DNA of 64,000 nucleotides from JBMNFI01 sp050949225 (GTDB taxonomy: Bacteria > Bacillota > Dehalobacteriia > UBA4068), in contig JBMNFI010000001.1 in assembly GCA_050949225.1 (NCBI GenBank), forward strand, positions 840,447 through 904,446, given 5' to 3'. The notes beneath the pieces are model-generated. The model ran no database searches. It had not been told where the DNA came from and was given only the letters and a program-made list of their open reading frames with translations. Shown here piece by piece: positions 27,259-34,935 of this stretch. Positions within the stretch are counted from its first letter, which is position 1; every line of letters begins with the position of its first letter. The position numbers were made by a program, and so were the translations under genes.

Positions 27259-27930
27259 CTATAAACTAATCGCATCCACAACAAATAACTGATAAATAAA
27301 AGAAAGATCCGTGATCTTTTCTAAAGCCGCTGAGGGTATTGTTTCATCAGTTTCTAAAACCATCATCGCTTGATCAAAACGCCTATTCCTAAACACCCGC
27401 ATAGAAGCTACATTAACACCGTAGTCAGCTACCAACTCCGTAATCTTTGCTAAAACACCGGGCTGATCATCATGCAAAGTAATCAAAGTAGGGTAATCAC
27501 CGGAAAAATCGACAGGATTATCATTTATTTGCGTTATTTTAATGACACCACCACCCAAAGAGCAACCGACAATACTTATTTCTCCCTCGGTACCATCAAC
27601 AACAATTTCCACACTATTAGGATGGACATCTCCCAAATCAACACAAATAAATCGATAATCCAATCCCGCCTGATCGGCCAACTCATAGGCATCCTTGAGC
27701 CTTTCATCAGAAGGCTTAAGTCCCAAAACACCTGCCAGCAAAGCCTTGTCAGTTCCATGCCCGCTTTGCGTCTTGGCAAATGATCCGTGCAGACGAAAAA
27801 GCACAGAGTTTATTTTTTCTCCGGCTAATAGCCTGGCAATAAAACCAATACGCGCCGCCCCAGCTGTATGCGAGCTGGATGGACCAATCATAACCGGTCC
27901 GATAATATCAAACAGACCAACTTCCGGCAT
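27259..27930 (-). CDS. sdaAB: L-serine dehydratase, iron-sulfur-dependent, beta subunit
   Basis: 223 residues. The N-terminal part holds the SSSHTAG substrate-loop motif (about 18-24). The C-terminal 70 residues form an ACT domain (LITLHDDQPGVLAKI), a probable serine or amino-acid sensor. It is the first gene of the sdaAB-sdaAA-yfbR run, with GAGGTGG before the ATG. Confidence 0.94.
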   Translation of the reverse strand: MPEVGLFDIIGPVMIGPSSSHTAGAARIGFIARLLAGEKINSVLFRLHGSFAKTQSGHGTDKALLAGVLGLKPSDERLKDAYELADQAGLDYRFICVDLGDVHPNSVEIVVDGTEGEISIVGCSLGGGVIKITQINDNPVDFSGDYPTLITLHDDQPGVLAKITELVADYGVNVASMRVFRNRRFDQAMMVLETDETIPSAALEKITDLSFIYQLFVVDAISL

Positions 27931-28449
27931 CTAAACCACCTCAGATCACTATTTTAATTAACTATAAAAAAATAGAGCAACAGACCTCCCTTGAAGAGGC
28001 CTGTTTTATTTTGTACCAGATGGCATAAATTTATAATTAAATATCGAAGATTTTATCAACACCCTTTAAACCAAATACACCATCTATCCGTTTTTTGCTC
28101 GCCAACGGTTAATTAAAGAATTAACTTATAATTCTATCATCATTTAGCATATAACGATAAGCAATAGTATTTAATAAAATCCACGGAAATCGCCAGCTTC
28201 TTATGCAATCTCACTTTTTAATAAATGATGGCGCAATCGCAGACCTTCCCGATAACCAAGACCATAAATTCACAAATGCCCCTTAAGAGCTTACTAATTC
28301 TTCATTATATAAAAGATCATAAAACTTTCTCGAATAAATTATATTATATACTTAATTACTGTTTTCTGTCAAGAATGGCCTTACTACAATAAAGATCCTA
28401 CAAAAAAAGAGAGGTAATTTACCTCTCTTTAGCAGATTTTTAACCCTTT
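27931..28449. other. 519-base region upstream of sdaAB
   Basis: No gene seen. A stable hairpin at 27979-28007 (AACAGACCTC/GAGGCCTGTT type) is followed on the minus strand, in the sdaAB leader, by seven T at 27966-27972. It could be an attenuator of the serine dehydratase operon; I do not recognise a known riboswitch in the sequence before it. Confidence 0.45.
28401..28431 (-). terminator. Terminator of the HD-GYP-like gene
   Basis: AAAGAGAGGTAA/TTACCTCTCTTT stem with seven T on the minus strand. Confidence 0.85.
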
Positions 28450-29088
28450 CTATAAAACCCTCTTTATCACAGGCATTCTGCGTCTTTGTGAAGCCAGTAA
28501 GCTCCCTTCACCCATCTCGATAATAAAAGCTTCCACGACCTCAGGATCGGCAATAACTCCCGCATAATAACGAAGCAAATTATTCAAAGCCTCTGCACAA
28601 ATCATCCTTTTCTGCCCCCCGGGTGGATAAAGAAGCGAATCATATAACCATACTACCGTAAAAATACGACAACCCAAGGGAATCTCTCGCCCTTTAAGCC
28701 CTTTGGGGCCATTTCCATTGTAACATTCACCATAATAACGCAACAAATGAGCTGCTGCTGCTAATTGCGGCACTGAAGCGGCGATCTGAGCACCGATATC
28801 AATATGGCTATCCCAAACAGCTCTTTCCCTTTCGGTAAGCTCTCTATCCTGATGCAAAAGATAATCAGGCAAGCCAATTTTACCAATATCGTAACAATAG
28901 CATAGAATGCCCAGCTCTTTTCTTTCTTGTCTATCCATGTTAAAATAAGCCGCTAAACGCCTGGCCTGAAAAAGCATTCGTTCAGACTTATTGCAACTTT
29001 CAGCACAGCCCTCCCATTCCGGTGGACCATTGCTGCTGGTAAAAAAGTTAACTAAACCCCGCCCGAGTTTTTCTACTGATAGACGCAT
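28450..29088 (-). CDS. Degenerate HD-GYP-like domain protein
   Basis: 212 residues aligning over their length with HD-GYP c-di-GMP phosphodiesterase domains: (Y)DIGKIGLPD at 66-75, a SHIDIGA segment at 94-100, NGNGPKGLKGREIPLGCRI at 124-142. The key residues are lost. The HD histidine is Tyr66, the HH pair is Tyr118-Tyr119, GYP is reduced to GP, and the Asp of the VADAFD motif is Trp. The protein should not bind the metal centre, so a c-di-GMP binding or scaffold role is more likely than catalysis. It lies upstream of a terminator and 96 bases from rlmH. Confidence 0.8.
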   Translation of the reverse strand: MRLSVEKLGRGLVNFFTSSNGPPEWEGCAESCNKSERMLFQARRLAAYFNMDRQERKELGILCYCYDIGKIGLPDYLLHQDRELTERERAVWDSHIDIGAQIAASVPQLAAAAHLLRYYGECYNGNGPKGLKGREIPLGCRIFTVVWLYDSLLYPPGGQKRMICAEALNNLLRYYAGVIADPEVVEAFIIEMGEGSLLASQRRRMPVIKRVL

Positions 29089-29184
29089 AAGAAAGAGATC
29101 CCTCCTTAGCTATAAATACAACATATTGTATCTTATTCGCCAAAAGGGAGGGTTCTCCTGCTAAATATTGTAAATTGGTTAATT

Positions 29185-29667
29185 TTATTTATGATAAAAG
29201 TGCCCGGCATTAATTTTACATGCCCGATAGACCTGTTCCAGCAGAATCAGACGCATAAGCTGGTGAGGAAAGGTCATTTTGCCAAAGGAAATAACCAAGT
29301 CGGCAGTTTTTAAAATATTTGTCCCCAAGCCGAATGAACCACCAATGGTAAAAACTATGGGTGTTTTCCCGGAAATCGCCAAGTCGTTTAATTTTTTTGC
29401 TAAATTTTCAGAGGAAAGCGTCTCACCGTTCCGATCTAAAACAATATGATAGCAACCCGCCGGCAGATTTTTTTTCAAAGCCAGTCCTTCGGCCTCTTTA
29501 ATCTGTACAATTTGAGCAGCGGAGGGTCTATCTGCGCTCCGAACCTCTTTCAGCTCCTGCACCCTGACTTTGGCTAAAGTACTCAAACGCTTCAGGTATT
29601 CTCTTATCCCATCTCTAAGATAAGACTCTTTTATTTTACCAATACATAAAATAGTAATTTGTATCAC
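29185..29667 (-). CDS. rlmH: 23S rRNA (pseudouridine1915-N3)-methyltransferase
   Basis: 160 residues, SPOUT-class knotted methyltransferase. The knot region FTIGGSFG, the FPHQLMR segment and the terminal HFYHK match the family. It modifies pseudouridine 1915 in helix 69. It starts five bases after htrA; the walJ-htrA-rlmH order is the conserved order near the Bacillus origin. Confidence 0.95.
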   Translation of the reverse strand: MIQITILCIGKIKESYLRDGIREYLKRLSTLAKVRVQELKEVRSADRPSAAQIVQIKEAEGLALKKNLPAGCYHIVLDRNGETLSSENLAKKLNDLAISGKTPIVFTIGGSFGLGTNILKTADLVISFGKMTFPHQLMRLILLEQVYRACKINAGHFYHK

Positions 29668-29672
29668 TGCCT

Positions 29673-30821
29673 CTACTCCAGCTCCCCTAAAGTAACAGTA
29701 AGTGTTTTTTCTACAAATTTACCTTTTTGAACCTGTCTCAAAAACTTCACGGAGACCTTATCATTTACCTCTTTACTAAATATTGTTTGTTGTAAATCAT
29801 AAGCATCGGCAATCTCTTTTTCATCAAGAGCAATAATTACATCATAATCTTGCATACCCGCTGCCACTGCACCCCCGCCGGGCATGGTCATGATAACCAC
29901 ACCATAAGCTACCGGAAGGTTATTGTAGGCAGCTATTTGTTCTGTTACTGAACCAACAATAGAAACACCCAAAGCAGGACGGACTACCTTGCCCTTTTCA
30001 ATCAGCTGTTCTGTAATTTCTTTAACTGTATTACTGGGAATGGCAAAACCCATGCCTTCAAATTCCGTACTGGCAATCTTGGTAGAATTAATACCGATTA
30101 ATTTCCCTTCGCCATTAACCAATGCCCCTCCGGAATTGCCGGGATTAATCGCCGCATCTGTCTGAATCAAACTGGATTGTAATCCCTCCGAAGTCGCCAG
30201 CATTCTGTTTAAGCCGCTCACTATCCCGGCAGTAACTGAACGGGCAAAATCTTCACCGCCCGGATTACCAATCGCCACCGCCAATTCACCCACGGCCACC
30301 TTACCAGAATCGGCAAACTCTACAAAGGATAAATCTTTCGCCTCTATCTTGAGTACCGCCAAATCGGTATATTCATCACTAGCTATCACGGCAGCATCAA
30401 AAATATCACCATTGGCCATGCCTACCGTTATCTTCTTGGAACCGGCCACCACATGATAATTAGTTACTATATATCCATCCGCAGAAATAATCACGCCGGA
30501 ACCTGTACCCTGTGTTTCTTCAGTAGTGCCGGTACCTCCCATATAAAAATCATTAACAGTGGAAATATTGGTCACCGATACTATCGCCGGTGAAACCTTA
30601 TTAGCAATAGCTGTTACCTGTGTAAGGTCGCTTTCGCTGGTACTGGAATAAGAAATCGGCGATTCACTCGCCTGCTCCTCCGCTACGTCCGAATCCCCTA
30701 AATTAAAATTATTTGTCGCATAAATAGCAAAAAGTCCCCCGGCAATCGCTGCGGCAAAAATACACACAACGAGTAAAACAATAAATCCTGCCCTACCTCG
30801 TCTTTCCGAAAAATAACTCAT
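29673..30821 (-). CDS. htrA: HtrA/DegP-like serine protease with PDZ domain
   Basis: 382 residues. One N-terminal membrane helix (about 12-33) anchors the protein. The trypsin-like domain has His123, Asp153 and Ser230 (in GNSGG), and one PDZ domain covers about 285-375. It degrades or refolds misfolded exported proteins outside the membrane. AAGGAGG precedes the ATG. It stands between walJ and rlmH, as in Bacillus (yyxA position). Confidence 0.94.
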   Translation of the reverse strand: MSYFSERRGRAGFIVLLVVCIFAAAIAGGLFAIYATNNFNLGDSDVAEEQASESPISYSSTSESDLTQVTAIANKVSPAIVSVTNISTVNDFYMGGTGTTEETQGTGSGVIISADGYIVTNYHVVAGSKKITVGMANGDIFDAAVIASDEYTDLAVLKIEAKDLSFVEFADSGKVAVGELAVAIGNPGGEDFARSVTAGIVSGLNRMLATSEGLQSSLIQTDAAINPGNSGGALVNGEGKLIGINSTKIASTEFEGMGFAIPSNTVKEITEQLIEKGKVVRPALGVSIVGSVTEQIAAYNNLPVAYGVVIMTMPGGGAVAAGMQDYDVIIALDEKEIADAYDLQQTIFSKEVNDKVSVKFLRQVQKGKFVEKTLTVTLGELE

Positions 30822-30841
30822 ATATAAAACCTCCTTAACTA

Positions 30842-31618
30842 TTAAACAAGCTTTACCAAAGGTGAAGCTGCTCTATTTTTCGCCACTGATACAGCACAAG
30901 TATAGGAAAAATCCCTTTGGCTAAAAACATTGTGTATTTCCGACATGGCAATCTGTGATGTGTTATTGGTTTCACTTAAATGTGCCAGCATCACGGCTTG
31001 CGTTTGGTCTGTAATAATTCTTGACAAAGCCTGGGCACTTTGCCGATTTGACAAATGGCCCTGACTGCCGGCAATTCGTTTTTTCAAAAAATGAGGATAA
31101 GGTCCCTCCGCCAAAGCAATCTCACAATGATTAGATTCCAAAACGATCCCGTCACAGCCTTGCATTAAATCGACCATCGATTGCGTTACCTTGCCGGTAT
31201 CGGTTGCCACAGCGACTCGATGATTTTGATGATGCACAACCATCCCTACCGGCTGCACGGCATCATGATAAGTTTTAAAAAATTCAATTTCCAGATCTCC
31301 AATTGCCATATCATAAGTAAACTTATGCCGTTTCGAGGGCATAAAGTCATCATAAAAAGGTAATTCCCGCCAGGTTAATTCCGAAGCAAAAACAGGGATA
31401 TCATAACGACCGGCACAAACAGGGACACCTTTTACATGATCACCATGTTCATGACTGACTAAAATAGCATCGATTTCAGATAAGTTAACAGCAATTTCAG
31501 CCAAAGCCTTTTCCAAATAGCGGCAGGAACATCCCACGTCAATCAAAATCTTGGTTTTGCCGCCACAGATATAAATACAGTTTCCGTGAGAACCACTCAT
31601 AAGGGTTGTAAATTCCAT
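30842..31618 (-). CDS. walJ: MBL-fold exonuclease WalJ/YycJ
   Basis: 258 residues, metallo-beta-lactamase fold. The metal motif is His56-x-His58-x-Asp60-His61, with further ligands in the later HTD (ATDTGK) and HLSETN segments. YycJ/WalJ relatives are 5'-3' exonucleases of mismatch repair type and lie behind walKR in many Bacillota; walKR is not in this window. It is 20 bases upstream of htrA and divergent from a small metal-binding protein gene. Confidence 0.9.
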   Translation of the reverse strand: MEFTTLMSGSHGNCIYICGGKTKILIDVGCSCRYLEKALAEIAVNLSEIDAILVSHEHGDHVKGVPVCAGRYDIPVFASELTWRELPFYDDFMPSKRHKFTYDMAIGDLEIEFFKTYHDAVQPVGMVVHHQNHRVAVATDTGKVTQSMVDLMQGCDGIVLESNHCEIALAEGPYPHFLKKRIAGSQGHLSNRQSAQALSRIITDQTQAVMLAHLSETNNTSQIAMSEIHNVFSQRDFSYTCAVSVAKNRAASPLVKLV

Positions 31619-31726
31619 GATTATCTCCTACCTTGCACTTATAATCTTATTCTATCATCATCCACATTCCCGGGCAATAAGCATCTGCAACAAATCACTA
31701 AAAATATGGAATATCAACACATTTTA

Positions 31727-31735
31727 TGTTATAAT
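31727..31735 (+). promoter_or_regulatory. Extended -10 promoter of the Cys/His-rich gene
   Basis: TGTTATAAT at 31727-31735, 32 bases before the ATG, with a poor -35 box. Confidence 0.55.
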
Positions 31736-31767
31736 ACATATATGAAAATTCCTAAGGAGGGAACATT

Positions 31768-31992
31768 ATGTGTAACGAATGTGGTTGTCATCATCATGGT
31801 CATTTGCATGTGACCTTGCCTGTAAACGGTCTAACCAATTCATTTATGGCACAAGATCTGCAAAGCGCTCTTAATGATTTACCCGGCATCGATCACGCCT
31901 TGGCCGACCTTAAAAAAAGACAAGTTTCCTTCACCCTTGCAGAAGGAGGCAATCTGGAGAAAGCCCATACTATCATTGAGCAGTTTTCCTGA
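31768..31992 (+). CDS. Small HMA-like protein with Cys/His-rich N-terminus
   Basis: 74 residues. The first 14 residues carry three Cys and five His (MCNECGCHHHGHLH), a likely metal site. The rest (about 14-74) has the beta-alpha-beta-beta-alpha-beta spacing of heavy-metal-associated domains (VTLPVNGL, then a helix, then GIDHALADL and VSFTL), but without the usual CxxC loop. AAGGAGGG stands eight bases before the ATG, so I regard it as real. A metal chaperone or sensor is inferred only. Confidence 0.7.
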   Translation: MCNECGCHHHGHLHVTLPVNGLTNSFMAQDLQSALNDLPGIDHALADLKKRQVSFTLAEGGNLEKAHTIIEQFS

Positions 31993-32023
31993 ATCATTTT
32001 TTGAACTTTCTTAAACCATAGAT

Positions 32024-32056
32024 AAACCACCGGATTTTAAAAACCGGTGGTTTATT
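32024..32056. terminator. Bidirectional terminator
   Basis: AAACCACCGG/CCGGTGGTTT stem between the small metal-binding gene and the convergent M23 peptidase gene, with A and T tails on both sides. Confidence 0.9.
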
Positions 32057-32070
32057 TTTATTAGGTTTTA

Positions 32071-33531
32071 TTATGGCAAATATTTTAAAGGATCATAGTA
32101 ATCACCATTGATGCGCACCTCAAAATGCAGATGTGGACCTGTGCTGCGACCTGTTGAGCCAACTTCACCCAGTTTTTGCCCCTTAGCCACAGACTCCCCC
32201 TTAGAAACGCAGGTTTTGCTGGAATGAGCATACCAAGTTTCTAAACCGCCCCCATGATCAACCTTCACCATGTAGCCATAAGCACCTTCCCAACCAACAA
32301 AAATTACTTTACCATCATCGGCTGCAACATATGGATCCCCAGTCTCACCATCAATATCTATGCCGGTGTGATAACCTAAACTGCGAGGACCAAAGTACGA
32401 ATTGATTTTACCCACTAAGGGCCAGCCAATAGCACCACCGGATCCATCACGGGCGGCAACGGTCATTTTAGTTCCTCTGGCCACAACCTTATTAACAGGT
32501 TCAATCATTACGACAGAGGAAAGCCGCTCTTGACTAATCATGACACCATTTTCCTCCGTAACTTGCCAGGTAACCTCTTCTTCCCCAATTTTACCCTCAG
32601 AGAGAATTTCCGTTTTTCCACGCATTAAAGAGCTATCATTTTGGCTTTCCACATTGAAAGGCAGAGCCGCTTTTTTAACAACTTCTTTTGTCACTTCTAC
32701 GTTAATCAAGGATTTATTCTCAGCAAGCTTTACTGAACTGCCCAATTCCAGATCATCAGATGTCAGTCCATCATTAGCTTTTTTCAAAGTTTTGATTGGA
32801 ATGTCATATTGTTTGGCAATCGTCCACAATGTTTCATCATTACTTTCCACAATATGTATCATCTGCTGAGGGCTGCCAAAAAGCAACATATTTGCAGCAA
32901 CCTCAGGGGTTACCATTTCTTTAACAGGCTTTTGGGGTGATTCAACAGACACCTTTTGAGCAAACTTAACATCGATGACTGTATCACCTTCATCAATATA
33001 ATAATCCTTAACCGCCTGAATAGCCTTTTTGGCATCTTCTTCATTGGCCAAATAAAGCTCTTCCTGATCATCAATTTTAATGGCTGCCATTTGTGCTATA
33101 GGCGTAAGTTTTTGGTCAAGAATCTCGGCGGCTTCAGTGACTGTGCAAAGACTACAGCCGTCACGATCGACCTTCGCTAAATCAACAGACTCTTTAATCT
33201 CTACATCAACACCAATTTCCTGGCTTTTATCTGATAAATAATTGTCAATAGCTTGATAAGCTTGCTTTTGATTTGCCAAAGCAACCAGTTTATTACCATC
33301 GGCAGTAATATAATATGCGCTGGCATAAACATCCAATGCCTTAGGGAGACCCAAAACCCCAACAACCGCACAAAGGCTGACAATAATAGCAATGATTACT
33401 TTTGTTCCTTTTCCCGCACCTACTCTTTTTCCGCTTTCACTACAATTATCTTTACTCAAGTTACCATTGTTCAAAGTCTCCAGAGAATTATTTGTCTTAA
33501 AGGACTCCTCATGCTCTGTTAACTTATTCAT
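32071..33531 (-). CDS. LysM/G5/M23 cell-wall endopeptidase
   Basis: About 486 residues. A membrane helix near 40-60 anchors the protein. A region resembling DUF348/inter-domain repeats covers about 65-200, LysM about 215-260 (ETLWTIAKQYDIP), G5 about 265-345, and the C-terminal M23 domain about 375-486 has the metal motif GYHTGIDID and GPHLHFEV. It should cut peptidoglycan cross-bridges outside the membrane. I prefer the ATG at 33531 (GTGGTG upstream) over one at 33552 without a site. It resembles the wall-lytic proteins that accompany sporulation or cell separation in Clostridia. A structured leader may lie upstream. Confidence 0.87.
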   Translation of the reverse strand: MNKLTEHEESFKTNNSLETLNNGNLSKDNCSESGKRVGAGKGTKVIIAIIVSLCAVVGVLGLPKALDVYASAYYITADGNKLVALANQKQAYQAIDNYLSDKSQEIGVDVEIKESVDLAKVDRDGCSLCTVTEAAEILDQKLTPIAQMAAIKIDDQEELYLANEEDAKKAIQAVKDYYIDEGDTVIDVKFAQKVSVESPQKPVKEMVTPEVAANMLLFGSPQQMIHIVESNDETLWTIAKQYDIPIKTLKKANDGLTSDDLELGSSVKLAENKSLINVEVTKEVVKKAALPFNVESQNDSSLMRGKTEILSEGKIGEEEVTWQVTEENGVMISQERLSSVVMIEPVNKVVARGTKMTVAARDGSGGAIGWPLVGKINSYFGPRSLGYHTGIDIDGETGDPYVAADDGKVIFVGWEGAYGYMVKVDHGGGLETWYAHSSKTCVSKGESVAKGQKLGEVGSTGRSTGPHLHFEVRINGDYYDPLKYLP

Positions 33532-33552
33532 AAAAACACCACTTTTTTTCAT

Positions 33553-34226
33553 TTTTTTAGCGTGCTAAAGAATTCTTAGCCCGCCTTTGAGTGTAATAAT
33601 AACACGCTTTCCAAGGCCTTACAAGATTCCTACGGCCTTTTTCACAAAAAAACCACAAGAGCCAGCTCGTCTAGCAGCATCCTTGACTAATAGTCTGAAA
33701 ATTGGGACGAGCCCCGTCCTTTTACGCTCACAAAACTAACAAAGATAAGTATTTTAGACAAAATGTATAAATATAACAATTATTGTCGATAAAACAAAAA
33801 CTGTTTTATCCTTTTATCAACCTACGCAAAAAAGTTTATACTCAATATTAACCTCACTTATTGATGTTTATATGCAGGCAATTACCAAAATAACAGTTCC
33901 CAATAGGATAATTTCAGATATTATTCAAATTCCACGCATTACAAATCTTTCTAGCTTTATTTAAAAGATAAAAACAATAAGATTGTAGAAATATCTACTA
34001 TTAAAAAAATAATAGCAAAAAAATCACCAAAAAAGACTGTTTTTAACACACCGCTTAGATTTTAGATGGTATTCTTAATCACCTTACCGAATAAATAGTC
34101 ATGTTTTTTGTGCCTTCCATCGGCACATCCTGCAACCGTCAATTCTTGTACTTTTATCCTCTGCCGGCTCTCTTGATCCTCAAATAACACTTAATTGCTC
34201 TTTTGATTAGAACCTTTTACACGAAA
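33553..34226. other. Intergenic region upstream of the M23 gene
   Basis: No gene seen. Bases 33590-33720 are richer in G+C than the surroundings and contain complementary segments (GGGCTCGTCC, GACGAGC, GGACGGGG) that could form alternative stems in the M23 leader. The stretch 33740-34226 is AT-rich and featureless to me. Confidence 0.4.
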
Positions 34227-34266
34227 AACCCACCCCCAATAACAGTACTGTTATTGGGGGTGGGTT
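34227..34266 (-). terminator. Perfect 40-base palindrome, terminator of the lost tRNA copy
   Basis: A 20-base arm and its exact complement (34227-34266). On the minus strand it is followed by TTTTTCG. It directly follows the 25-base tRNA 3' fragment, in the same way as a terminator follows the intact tRNA-Glu at 37221-37256. Confidence 0.8.
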
Positions 34267-34290
34267 GATGACGCATAGGGGATTCGAACC
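34266..34290 (-). repeat. tRNA-Glu 3'-end fragment, candidate att site
   Basis: 25 bases matching the last 25 bases of the tRNA-Glu at 37260-37284 with two mismatches (T-arm 3' side, acceptor 3' strand and CCA position). The match ends at the T loop. It fits the outer att site of an element inserted at tRNA-Glu. Confidence 0.7.
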
Positions 34291-34583
34291 GCCAGACTAA
34301 TTAAACTGTGGTGTATCCAAATGACAAAAGTGCAGCACAATTGACAGAAACTATTCTGTAAGAGCAAGCACCCCCTTGTTTCTCTCAAAGTGCGGGAAAA
34401 TCCAACATATCCTCTATGGCTCTTTATCCGCAGTACAAATTACGGAAAACGTTATTATGATACTGCGCTGCAAATTCACCTCAATTGTTAGATATGACCC
34501 TTAGTTATACAATCAGTATTTCTCAATATGCAACTCAGCAATACCATGATCGTTCCCCATGAAATCTGATACAAAAACACTAG
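34291..34583. other. Left part of the tRNA-Glu element
   Basis: Non-coding apart from a candidate arm-type site AAAGTGCGGGAAAA at 34387-34400. Confidence 0.4.
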
Positions 34584-34868
34584 CTAAATACTCACCATCT
34601 GCCTTGGAAGCATCATTTCCATAGGAACATCTTCTGTACTTAAATAGCTGTAGATTGACGATATCACGCCATCACCATATGCTTCAACTACAACCTCACC
34701 CAAAGCTTCATCAAAAACTGTTTTGGAATAGCCAAGAGACAAGATGGTTCCTGTCTCTTTGTCTAAAACCGACTTAAAATCAAGATCTTTTAAGTCAGAG
34801 TTTCCATTGCACGACACAAGTGTTAGCGCAATAGTAACTACTAACAGTAAGCCAATGAACTTTTTCAT
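34584..34868 (-). CDS. Small putative lipoprotein
   Basis: 94 residues from ATG 34868, which has GGGAGG upstream; an in-frame TTG at 34883 is rejected because the ribosome site lies inside its codons. The signal sequence ends in the lipobox LVSC, so the mature protein should be a lipid-anchored surface protein. The mature part (about 70 residues) has no family I recognise. It lies 67 bases downstream of the ankyrin lipoprotein gene, both inside the tRNA-Glu element. Confidence 0.65.
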   Translation of the reverse strand: MKKFIGLLLVVTIALTLVSCNGNSDLKDLDFKSVLDKETGTILSLGYSKTVFDEALGEVVVEAYGDGVISSIYSYLSTEDVPMEMMLPRQMVSI

Positions 34869-34935
34869 CTCAGAACCTCCCAATTACTATAATTCATTCC
34901 ATCATATCATTACAGTGGGGATTACATAAAAATTA

